From positions 2,286,481-2,350,480 of the forward strand of contig NZ_OZ007030.1 in the NCBI RefSeq assembly GCF_963931595.1: DNA of 64,000 bases, in the 5' to 3' direction. Under the pieces are notes generated by a model. It worked only from the letters and a program-made list of their open reading frames with translations. It was not told where the DNA came from and did not search any database. Shown here one piece after another: positions 52,956 to 60,597 of this stretch; within the stretch, counting starts at the first letter, position 1; every line of letters begins with the position of its first letter. The position numbers and the translations under genes are program-made. This DNA comes from an uncultured Subdoligranulum sp. (GTDB lineage: Bacteria; Bacillota; Clostridia; Oscillospirales; Ruminococcaceae).

Positions 52956-55256
52956 ATGAATCCGGAACGTGTTTGTTATGGCTGTTTCGCGGAAAAAGAA
53001 CCGGGGATTCCATGCCCCCGATGCGGATTTAATGAGAACGACGAGCAGCCCTATCTTGCGCTGCCCCTGGGTACGATCCTAAACGGGAGATATCTGGTAG
53101 GAAAGGTGCTTGGCATTGGCGGGTTCGGTATCACCTATCTGGGATACGACCTGACACTGGAGATCAAGGTTGCGATTAAAGAATATATGCCCTCCGCCCT
53201 GGCCACAAGGCATCCGGACCACTATAGTGTGGCGCTGACCGGACGGGTGGAGGAGGATTACCAGTACGGTATGGAGCGCTTTTTGGATGAAGCGAAGATC
53301 CTTGCCAAGCTGCAAAACACCCCGCATATCGTATCGGTGCAGAACTATTTCAAAGAGAACGGCACCGCATACTTTGTGATGGAGTACATAGACGGTATGA
53401 GCCTGAAAGCCTACCTGGCAAAAAACGGGGATAAGATCCCCTATAACCAGGCGATTGCCATTCTGCAGCCGATCATGGAAGCGCTGGTTCAGGTGCATGC
53501 GCTGAACCTCCTGCACCGGGACATCAGCCCGGACAATATCTATATCACATCCAAAGGCGAAAGCCGTCTGCTGGATTTCGGCGCGGCGCGGTTCGCACTG
53601 GGGGACGGCAAGAGCGTGTCGGTCATCTTAAAACATGGCTACGCGCCGGAGGAACAGTATTCCAGCCACGGCAATCAGGGACCGTGGACGGATGTTTACG
53701 CCATGGGCGCTACCCTGTACCGCTGCATTACCGGGCAGCTTCCGCCAGATTCGGTGGAACGGATCCATGGGGATACCATGAAAAGGCCGTCGGAGCTGGG
53801 GTTCCGTATTCCGGCTAATGTGGAAAACGCCATCATGAAAGCGTTGGCGGTAAAAACCGAGGATCGTTTCCCCAATATGGAGGCATTCATCGGGGCACTG
53901 AACGGGCGCGTTTCCGTACAGGATCAGGTGGCGGCCAGTATCAGCCAGCGCACCCAGGCTACCGCTTACAGGCAGGAAGGCTACGGGCAGATTGCCTATC
54001 AGCAGCCCGCCTATAACGGCGGGGGTGCTGCGGCAGGAAAGCCCTCTGCGTTCTCCCGGTTCCTTTCCTATATGAAAGCCAATCCGGTGGTTGCCTGGGT
54101 TTCCGGCGGTGGGCTGCTGGCGGTGATCGCCCTTTGTATTATCCTTCCTATCGCGCTTTCCGGCGGAGGGGAAAAAAGGCCGACAGGAGGGGGCGGCGGT
54201 GGGAATACGCCTGTCATCAGCCAACCTACGCCTGTCATCAGCCAACCGCAGACGAGTAATCCGGAACCGACAACAGACCCAGAGCCTACTACAGAACCTC
54301 CAGCGGAAATGGTGGCGCAGGATCTTGGCATCCTCAACGCTACGATTGAGATCCCGTCGGATTATACGAGGGTTGAGGAGGAGACGATTTTTATCAATGA
54401 GGCTAAAGGCTGCGGTATGATGATGGATTATGGTTGGAACATTGACGGACCCATCTACTCCCTTGCCGATGTGGAATCCCAGAGAGAAGCTATTGCCGCC
54501 ATCCTGATGCAGAACCTGTTTGAAGTTTCGGATTATCAGATCCTTGCTGCCGGACCCGATCAGGTGGGAAGCGCAGGCGCCTATCAAATCTATCTTGAAG
54601 GCACCGACAGCGAAGGCGTCTCCAACGAAGTGGTCATTATGGCGGTGGAGGGGTATGATTTCGGCTGTTATTTCATCATCACGAGCTATCCCAAGGGGGA
54701 CAAAGCCGCCGAAGCGGAAATCCATTCCATTATCCAGTCCTTTAAGAGCAACGGTGCGCCGGAGACAACGTGCAAGATGTACTATGGCTCTAAGAGCGGC
54801 GTCAAGGTGATTGTGGACGATGCCGTGGCAGCAGGACGCGTGATGGACACGACTGTTAACCTGGGAGAGGCCGGAGCGGCGGCCGAATTGGTTATTTACC
54901 CAACGGACGCGGCAATGGAAGCCGGCTTTGGGAGCGCTACGCCGGACAGCGGGATTGTGGAAATAGGGAATGCCGGCCAGCTGGGAATGAGCAGCCCGGA
55001 GGAGGTCTTGCAGTTTCAGAGAGACGTGGCGTCTAGCGCGGGCGTTTCCGTAGGTGAAACATACACGTCGCAGTCGGGCGGTGTGGAATGGCTGTGCATG
55101 GATTGGACCATGAATGAATTTACGTTCAGTGTTGCCTCCGCCATGATCGACGGCAAGTGTTACGCTGTTAGCTGCATGTTCAACAGCTCCAACAAAGATG
55201 CGGTTGTCGCTTTGCATCAACAGGCCATGGCGTCCGTCCGTGCATGGGAGGGATAA
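52956..55256 (+). CDS. Zinc-ribbon Ser/Thr protein kinase with extracellular sensor domain (kinase 1)
   Basis: 766 residues, GAGGAGGTGGGAG before ATG. Zinc ribbon CYGC...CPRC (residues 7-23); kinase domain 45-315 with Gly loop GIGGFGIT (53-60), Lys75 in VAIKEYMP, HRDISPDN (D189) and LDFGAAR (207-213), YAPEEQY; Pro/Gln linker; single helix about 378-402; then about 360 outside residues beginning with a Gly/Thr/Pro-Glu stalk. HRD-I-S instead of HRD-L-K is typical of this KEYMP subgroup. No PASTA repeats. The outside domain is unlike known kinase sensors and differs from kinase 2. Confidence 0.95.
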   Translation: MNPERVCYGCFAEKEPGIPCPRCGFNENDEQPYLALPLGTILNGRYLVGKVLGIGGFGITYLGYDLTLEIKVAIKEYMPSALATRHPDHYSVALTGRVEEDYQYGMERFLDEAKILAKLQNTPHIVSVQNYFKENGTAYFVMEYIDGMSLKAYLAKNGDKIPYNQAIAILQPIMEALVQVHALNLLHRDISPDNIYITSKGESRLLDFGAARFALGDGKSVSVILKHGYAPEEQYSSHGNQGPWTDVYAMGATLYRCITGQLPPDSVERIHGDTMKRPSELGFRIPANVENAIMKALAVKTEDRFPNMEAFIGALNGRVSVQDQVAASISQRTQATAYRQEGYGQIAYQQPAYNGGGAAAGKPSAFSRFLSYMKANPVVAWVSGGGLLAVIALCIILPIALSGGGEKRPTGGGGGGNTPVISQPTPVISQPQTSNPEPTTDPEPTTEPPAEMVAQDLGILNATIEIPSDYTRVEEETIFINEAKGCGMMMDYGWNIDGPIYSLADVESQREAIAAILMQNLFEVSDYQILAAGPDQVGSAGAYQIYLEGTDSEGVSNEVVIMAVEGYDFGCYFIITSYPKGDKAAEAEIHSIIQSFKSNGAPETTCKMYYGSKSGVKVIVDDAVAAGRVMDTTVNLGEAGAAAELVIYPTDAAMEAGFGSATPDSGIVEIGNAGQLGMSSPEEVLQFQRDVASSAGVSVGETYTSQSGGVEWLCMDWTMNEFTFSVASAMIDGKCYAVSCMFNSSNKDAVVALHQQAMASVRAWEG

Positions 55257-55261
55257 CCAGC

Positions 55262-55807
55262 ATGGAAGATCTTATTCTAATTCTCGTTCTGAGCGGCATC
55301 GGCCTTGTCACGCTTCTGGTTTCCGTCTGGCTGTTCTACAGGAAGAAAAGAAAAACGACGGAGAAGAAGAGAGCCTGCACGGCGGAATGCCGGGCGGCCA
55401 TTGTGGACGCAGTAAACTATCATGTCAAAAGTAAGTATCGTCTGGCAAAGGCCGCGGGGGCTGTTTCCGTGGCTCATCTTCTCAGCGGTGCAGGCGGCTC
55501 CGTTGGGAAAATGGCTTCCCTGGGGGTGAAAACGGCGACGCTGGGACTCTACTATTATCCCGTGTACCGGTATATCTACCGGGGAGAGACCTATGAACAG
55601 ATCGGCGATGTCCCGGCAATGGAGGAACAGGCCCGGAAAAAGGTGGGAACGGAGCTTACGCTTTTTATCGATCCGGCCAAACCTACCAGCTTTTACTGCC
55701 TGGAGGAGGAAAAGGGTTACTTTCAGCAGCGCCTTGCCTACCTGATCGTCGCTCTTCTCGTCATTGCGGTTTTGATTATGATTGGAGTCATGTGGCTAAC
55801 AATATAG
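55262..55807 (+). CDS. DUF3592-like membrane protein
   Basis: 181 residues from ATG 55262, 5 bp after the kinase stop. N-terminal helix (LILILVLSGIGLVTLLVSVWLF), basic KKRKTTEKKR flank, a domain with YYYPVYRYIYRGETYEQIGDVP and GTELTLFIDPAKPTSFYC, and a C-terminal helix (AYLIVALLVIAVLIMIGVMW). The pattern hydrophobic-IDPxxPxxFYC recurs in the 55889 protein. Same layout as the 52370 protein. Confidence 0.82.
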   Translation: MEDLILILVLSGIGLVTLLVSVWLFYRKKRKTTEKKRACTAECRAAIVDAVNYHVKSKYRLAKAAGAVSVAHLLSGAGGSVGKMASLGVKTATLGLYYYPVYRYIYRGETYEQIGDVPAMEEQARKKVGTELTLFIDPAKPTSFYCLEEEKGYFQQRLAYLIVALLVIAVLIMIGVMWLTI

Positions 55808-55814
55808 CTTCAGT

Positions 55815-55842
55815 GCCTGCCGCAGCGAAACCTGCGGCAGGC
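55815..55842 (+). terminator. Hairpin between operon genes, possible attenuator
   Basis: GCCTGCCGCAG (55815-55825) pairs perfectly with CTGCGGCAGGC (55832-55842), followed by GGTTTTCC. It may reduce read-through into the second half of the operon. Confidence 0.6.
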
Positions 55843-55888
55843 GGTTTTCCTAAAAAAGATTGGTGCGGGCGGAAAGGAGGAGGAGCGT

Positions 55889-56332
55889 ATGAATTTTGCA
55901 GAGGATATTGCGTGGATTCTGATTGTATGCGCGATAGTATATCCGCTTTGCGCGATATTTTTCGTGCCTGCCCACTTTTACAAGAAAAAGACGCAGAGAG
56001 GGAGCGGCTGCACGGTTTTTCTAAAAGCGACCGTCATCGAACCGCTGAGGATTCGGATCAAGCATTCCTACCATTATTTTATGATATACCAATACGAGTA
56101 TATGGGCTACGTCTATCAAAAAAACACCGGCATCGATTTGGCCTATCATCAGGCGCAGAAGAAGATCGGAACTGAGGTGGAGATTTACATTGACCCATCT
56201 GATCCGGAAAAATACTTCTGTCCCGCCGATGTCAAGATGTATCGGATGACTCAGATCTGCCTTCTGTGCTGCGGGTGGCTTTTTATTGTGGGAACGCCCA
56301 TCTTCTGTTTTATATTAGAGTATTTATATTAG
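55889..56332 (+). CDS. DUF3592-like membrane protein
   Basis: 147 residues, GGAAAGGAGGAGGAGCGT before ATG. N-terminal helix (IAWILIVCAIVYPLCAIFFV), domain with YHYFMIYQYEYMGYVYQK and GTEVEIYIDPSDPEKYFC, C-terminal helix (ICLLCCGWLFIVGTPIFCFIL). Third member of the trio, and shorter than the others. It precedes kinase 2. Confidence 0.8.
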   Translation: MNFAEDIAWILIVCAIVYPLCAIFFVPAHFYKKKTQRGSGCTVFLKATVIEPLRIRIKHSYHYFMIYQYEYMGYVYQKNTGIDLAYHQAQKKIGTEVEIYIDPSDPEKYFCPADVKMYRMTQICLLCCGWLFIVGTPIFCFILEYLY

Positions 56333-56421
56333 AGTTATAGATTGCGACGATCCAAGACGCTGGGGCCGTATTCTGTTCGGTTTGTCTGGAGGAAAGGGAG
56401 AAACAGCCCTTGATTGAGGAG

Positions 56422-56544
56422 ATGATGAATGTCTTTCCGTTCATTCTGGAAGAGCTGGGTATGATCGCGTTGATGGAAGTGGTTTTTCTGCTGTTGCGGG
56501 TGAAAGGCCGGGGCGCAAGTACAAAGAAGAGGAGTGAAACATGA
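56422..56544 (+). CDS. Possible 40-residue membrane miniprotein coupled to kinase 2
   Basis: MMNVFPFILEELGMIALMEV...RVKGRGASTKKRSET: one hydrophobic helix and a basic tail. Its TGA overlaps the kinase 2 ATG (ATGA), the kind of coupling used elsewhere in this operon. A TTG at 56410 has a better-spaced GGGAG and may be the start. In-frame codons extend further upstream without a stop to about 56338. Too short for confident calling. Confidence 0.45.
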   Translation: MMNVFPFILEELGMIALMEVVFLLLRVKGRGASTKKRSET

Positions 56545-58694
56545 ACTTGGAACATATCTGCTATGGCTGCTTTCAGGAAAAGCCGGACGATTCCCCTGTC
56601 TGCCCCCACTGCGGGTTTAATGCGGAGGAGGAGCAGCCGTTTTTGGCGCTGCCCATGGGCGCACTGCTGAACGGCCGCTACATGACCGGAAAGGTCCTGG
56701 GCGTGGGCGGGTTCGGCATCACCTATCTGGGCTATGACCTGACGCTGGAGATTAAGGTAGCCGTCAAGGAATATATGCCCTCCGGTCTTGCTACCCGGCA
56801 TTCCGATAAGTACAGCGTGGCACTGACCGGACGGGGCCAGGAGGATTATCAAAACGGCATGGAGCGCTTTTTAGAGGAAGCGCGGATCCTTGCCAAACTG
56901 CAGAATACGCCGAACATCGTGTCGGTGCAGAATTATTTTAAGGAAAACAACACGGCCTATTTCGTGATGGAATATATCGACGGCATGAGCCTGAAGGCAT
57001 ACGTTGCATCCCAGGGCGGGAAGATTCCCTATGACCAGGCGCTGACCATCCTGATGCCGGTGATGCAGGCGTTGACGCAGGTTCATGCCCTGAACCTGAC
57101 CCACCGGGATATCAGCCCGGACAACATCTCCATTACCTCCAAGGGGGAGAGCAAGCTGCTGGATTTCGGCGCGGCCCGGTTTTCTATTGGGGATGAAAAA
57201 AGCGTGTCGGTCATCCTGAAACATGGCTACGCGCCGGAGGAGCAGTATTCCAGTAAGGGGAACCAGGGGCCGTGGACGGATGTATACGCCATGGGCGCCA
57301 CCCTGTACCGCTGCGTGACCGGGGAGCTGCCGCCGGATTCCATCATGCGGGTCCATAACGATACGCTGAAAAAGCCCTCGGAGCTGGGCGTTCCCCTGCC
57401 TCCGCAGGTGGAACAGGCGATCATGAAGGCGCTCGCGGTAAAAGCGGAGGATCGTTTCTCCACCATGGAGGCCTTTATTGAAGGGATTACCGGGAAAACC
57501 CCGGCGTCTTTCCATCACCGTACCATGGCTGTGCCATCCGGTCAAACGGCTGCAGGTTCTGATGGAAAGCCGGGGCTTTGGACCAGATTCCGGCGGAGCC
57601 ATATCGGGGTACAGATCACGGCGCTGGTGCTGTGCGTTGCTGTGCTGGGTCTGGGCGTCTGGGGAGCAGTAGCGGGGATCGGTGCGCTGACCGGCGGGAA
57701 AGCAGAGCCGGGTTCTTCTGACGGACCATCCGGCACTCCTTTCGACATAACAGTGCAGGAACCCGAGGGCGTAGACGATGTCGTCTTGCAGGACTACGCC
57801 CAGGAGTATCTGAATATCACCATGGGGATCCCCCAGGGGTATGCAGAAACAGAGTCCGGCAGCGGCGCCTTCGCTTCATCGGATGGGAGCGCTACCCTGC
57901 AGGTGGGATTTTACGATAAGGACGCCGATTTTCCGGTGTATACTCTTTCTGATGTGGAGGAGAATGTTGAGAAGTATGTCCAGTATTATATCGGACTGCT
58001 GAAGAGCACCAATATCACAAAGCATGAGATCCTCAGCCGGGGTTACCGGGAGGGCAGTTCTTTGGACACCTACTTGATCCAGTTTTCTGCTACCGAAAGC
58101 GGAGGCACAACCATGGAATTTTTGGCGGCGTTCATCGAATGCCAGAATGGGTTTGGCTGCTACAATCTTATCGGCTCCTATCCTCAGGGGGATAAGGAAG
58201 CACAGGCAGAGATATACGCAGCCTTAGATTCTTTTCGGGCCAACGGGCCGGCTGGTACTATCTACCAGCGGTTTTATGACGAAAGAATCCCTTTTCAATT
58301 CCTCTATTTGGAAGATAAGGGTGAGATTGTGATCAATGTAGCCGGAGAAAACCAACTGGAGATGAGCAACAGTAAGATCGGCCTGGCGATATATTCCCAG
58401 TACTTGAGTAATGCGCAAAATAAGGAAACACTGTTGGATGCCATAGCAAACGAAATGCCGCATACTTCTGGTGTTGAACTGCGTGGAGCGCGTCGGGAAA
58501 GCAAGAGTGGCGGGATTGACTGGGTCGTTGATGGGTACACCATAACCGAGGAGGAGCAGATTGCCTATATGGATGTTTACGGCGGAGAGTTCGATGACTA
58601 TGTGTTCCTAATTCTGGTAGCTGCGGAAGCAGAGGATGACCTCCTCGATGGACTGTTGCTAGATGTAACAAATACAATTCGTCCTGTTAAATAG
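56541..58694 (+). CDS. Zinc-ribbon Ser/Thr protein kinase with a different extracellular domain (kinase 2)
   Basis: 717 residues. Zinc ribbon CYGC...CPHC (8-24), kinase domain about 45-315 with GVGGFGIT, Lys76 in VAVKEYMP, HRDISPDN, LDFGAAR; helix about 355-377 (ITALVLCVAVLGLGVWGAVAG); about 340 outside residues. About 75-80 percent identical to kinase 1 over ribbon plus kinase by eye, but the outside domains share only a general plan (NITMGIPQGYAETESGSG; YNLIGSYPQGDKEAQAEIYAALDSFRANGP against the kinase 1 segment FIITSYPKGDKAAEAEIHSIIQSF). Duplicated kinase with diverged sensor. Confidence 0.95.
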   Translation: MNLEHICYGCFQEKPDDSPVCPHCGFNAEEEQPFLALPMGALLNGRYMTGKVLGVGGFGITYLGYDLTLEIKVAVKEYMPSGLATRHSDKYSVALTGRGQEDYQNGMERFLEEARILAKLQNTPNIVSVQNYFKENNTAYFVMEYIDGMSLKAYVASQGGKIPYDQALTILMPVMQALTQVHALNLTHRDISPDNISITSKGESKLLDFGAARFSIGDEKSVSVILKHGYAPEEQYSSKGNQGPWTDVYAMGATLYRCVTGELPPDSIMRVHNDTLKKPSELGVPLPPQVEQAIMKALAVKAEDRFSTMEAFIEGITGKTPASFHHRTMAVPSGQTAAGSDGKPGLWTRFRRSHIGVQITALVLCVAVLGLGVWGAVAGIGALTGGKAEPGSSDGPSGTPFDITVQEPEGVDDVVLQDYAQEYLNITMGIPQGYAETESGSGAFASSDGSATLQVGFYDKDADFPVYTLSDVEENVEKYVQYYIGLLKSTNITKHEILSRGYREGSSLDTYLIQFSATESGGTTMEFLAAFIECQNGFGCYNLIGSYPQGDKEAQAEIYAALDSFRANGPAGTIYQRFYDERIPFQFLYLEDKGEIVINVAGENQLEMSNSKIGLAIYSQYLSNAQNKETLLDAIANEMPHTSGVELRGARRESKSGGIDWVVDGYTITEEEQIAYMDVYGGEFDDYVFLILVAAEAEDDLLDGLLLDVTNTIRPVK

Positions 58695-58731
58695 GTGTAC
58701 ACATATGTTTCCAGAAGAAAGGAGAAAATAA

Positions 58732-59043
58732 GTGCTGAGTCTAAAAAGAAATGTCAACTGTCCCCGCCGCATGGCTGTGTACGCCGTCTTTGACGTGCTG
58801 GACCGGATGGGCTGCCAATACGAGCAGGCGCTGGTCGGCGATATCCAGGCGGAGGCGAAGGTGCTGGGGCATACCAGTGAGTACGCCTTTGCCGTGACGG
58901 AACAGACCATCAACACATCGATCCTCCATGTTTCCATGCTCCGTCCGGCAAGCGGCCTGAGTGAGGAGGAAAAACAGCTGGCAGTACGTTATCTGGCAGA
59001 CAGCGTACTGCAGCATATCGATGAGGTACAGGCTTTAGAATGA
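58732..59043 (+). CDS. Unrecognised small protein of the kinase operon
   Basis: 103 residues from a GTG at 58732, 8 nt after AGGAG. Mixed alpha/beta (RMAVYAVFDVLDRMG, YAFAVTEQTINTSILHVSML, EEEKQLAVRYLADSVLQHIDEV). No membrane segment, no family recognised. Lies 37 bp after kinase 2 and 13 bp before the zinc-ribbon protein. Confidence 0.75.
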   Translation: MLSLKRNVNCPRRMAVYAVFDVLDRMGCQYEQALVGDIQAEAKVLGHTSEYAFAVTEQTINTSILHVSMLRPASGLSEEEKQLAVRYLADSVLQHIDEVQALE

Positions 59044-59056
59044 GGAGGAAGACGAG

Positions 59057-59674
59057 ATGGCAAATGAATCGAGAGTATTCCGGCTGCCTGCCGGCATGAG
59101 TACCCAGGTGGTGGCAAACGCGGTGGAGGCGTTCCTTTCATCCGCTAAGGGGATGGAGGTACAGAGTGCCGAAACCACAGAAGGCTATGTGGTGCAGGGC
59201 CGTCAGGAAAAAGACGGCTGGAAGACCATTGCCGGCATGAGGATGGCTACGACGGTGCAGATGATCCGGATGGATGACAACTTAAACGTCACCGTGGGTC
59301 AGGGCGAATGGTCGGATAAGATCGGCGCTGGCGTGCTGGGATGGTTTATCGCATGGCCGCTGGCGGTGACTGCCGGTGTGGGCGCCTACAAGCAGAAAAA
59401 GCTGCCGGAAGAGATTTTCCAGGTGATTGAGCAGTGCATCGTCTCCGGCGGCCGCTCGGTGGTGGTGCGAAACGCCGGGGCGGAACTGAACGCGGGTATG
59501 GTGGTTTGCCCCGCCTGCAAAACCCAGTGTGCGGCCGGCGCCAAATTCTGCAACAACTGCGGGGCGAAGCTGGAAAACAAATGCCCCCAGTGCGGGGCGG
59601 AGATACCGCCCGGAAGCCGCTTCTGCGGAGCATGCGGAGCACCGCTTTCCTCGCAGGGCGCTCCGGTGCGATAA
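59057..59674 (+). CDS. Double zinc-ribbon protein with membrane-proximal helix
   Basis: 205 residues. The N-terminal half (about 1-85) is a small alpha/beta domain of unknown type; GAGVLGWFIAWPLAVTAGVGAY (about 95-115) is a possible membrane helix; the C-terminus has two zinc ribbons (CPACKTQC, CNNCGAKL, CPQCGAEI, CGACGAPL). The ribbons resemble those at the N-termini of the two kinases and could mediate contact with them. GAGGAGGAAGACGAG precedes ATG. Confidence 0.85.
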   Translation: MANESRVFRLPAGMSTQVVANAVEAFLSSAKGMEVQSAETTEGYVVQGRQEKDGWKTIAGMRMATTVQMIRMDDNLNVTVGQGEWSDKIGAGVLGWFIAWPLAVTAGVGAYKQKKLPEEIFQVIEQCIVSGGRSVVVRNAGAELNAGMVVCPACKTQCAAGAKFCNNCGAKLENKCPQCGAEIPPGSRFCGACGAPLSSQGAPVR

Positions 59675-59690
59675 AGGGAGGAGATTGCGT

Positions 59691-60096
59691 ATGCGCAGGG
59701 AAAAAACCGCCGGGGCGGCAAAAAGGCGCATGGCTTTTCAGTATGCTGCTGGCGGTATGACTGATGATCGCGGCCCTTCCCCTGTCCGTTTCGGCGGCGG
59801 GGGAATATGTGCCAGGGAACCCCCGCTGGTCGGGCTACCAAAACCAGGTGCAGTGGGGCCGGCCGGCAGGAGCGGCCTCCGGCGATAGCTTTGAATACGA
59901 GGCACAGCTGCTGCTGGGCGACGATGTGGTCGAGTCCAAGGCAGTGGAAATCGACACCTATTTGTTTTTCACAAACGATGTGGTGACGCGGCCGCAGGAG
60001 GAGTACACCATACGGGTGCGTGCCAGATGGATCATGATCGTGGGCGACCCGGACGGCCAGTATATGGTGGCGGACGTCGGAGAAGCCGAACCGCCC
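59691..60096 (+). pseudogene. Secreted protein with frameshifted signal peptide, in-frame TGA and truncated end
   Basis: ATG 59691 (AGGGAGGAGATTGCGT upstream) begins MRREKTAGAAKRR. Skipping one base near 59730 gives WLFSMLLAV, then TGA (59758-59760) where Trp would fit, then LMIAALPLSVSAAGEYV, a complete signal peptide when repaired. About 105 more residues follow (RWSGYQNQVQWGRPAG, VEIDTYLFFTNDVVTRP) of unknown family. At about 60096 it runs into the next gene, so the C-terminus is probably lost. Last gene of the kinase operon. Confidence 0.6.
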
Positions 60097-60097
60097 C

Positions 60098-60571
60098 ATG
60101 AGCACAGCTGTTGCCATACAGAACCCCTTGGATTCCATTGAAAACGCTGACGGTGAAACTGCGTTCCGTCTGAGCCGCTGTATGCTGGAATACTTCTGCA
60201 CAACACATCCTGACATCTACGACCAGATTGTTTATCGTGAAACACATGATGGCTTCATGCGGAATTATACAGTCATTCCGGTCTCGGACTTTCTTGATTT
60301 TACGGCCACTCATCTCGGCTTGGATACACTCGACCTTTTCAAAAGTGCGATACCAGAAGACGACGATGTCGTCCGTTTTGACTTGGAAGAAGGTCAGATT
60401 CTGTTTGTACCATCAATGGAAAGTGCGGCTTCGGAATTCGACGCTGGGCATGTAGAGATTGAAGATAACGTCATGCGGCTGTATGCCAATTCTGAAAGCA
60501 AAGGCAATCGGGTTTATGTATTCGATATTTCCGACGGCATTGATCAGTACCGGCTGATAAGGGTCGACTGA
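60098..60571 (+). CDS. Unrecognised protein, possibly 5'-truncated, at the ICE boundary
   Basis: 157 residues, acidic (IPEDDDVVRFDLEEGQILFVPSMESAASEFDAGHVEIED pattern), no signal or helix. Codon use and GC are lower than in the kinase operon. No convincing ribosome site precedes ATG 60098; the sequence before it belongs to the previous gene in another frame, so the native start may be missing. Convergent with the M23 gene at 60598. Confidence 0.55.
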   Translation: MSTAVAIQNPLDSIENADGETAFRLSRCMLEYFCTTHPDIYDQIVYRETHDGFMRNYTVIPVSDFLDFTATHLGLDTLDLFKSAIPEDDDVVRFDLEEGQILFVPSMESAASEFDAGHVEIEDNVMRLYANSESKGNRVYVFDISDGIDQYRLIRVD

Positions 60572-60597
60572 CATCATAGTTAAGAACAGAGAGCGCA

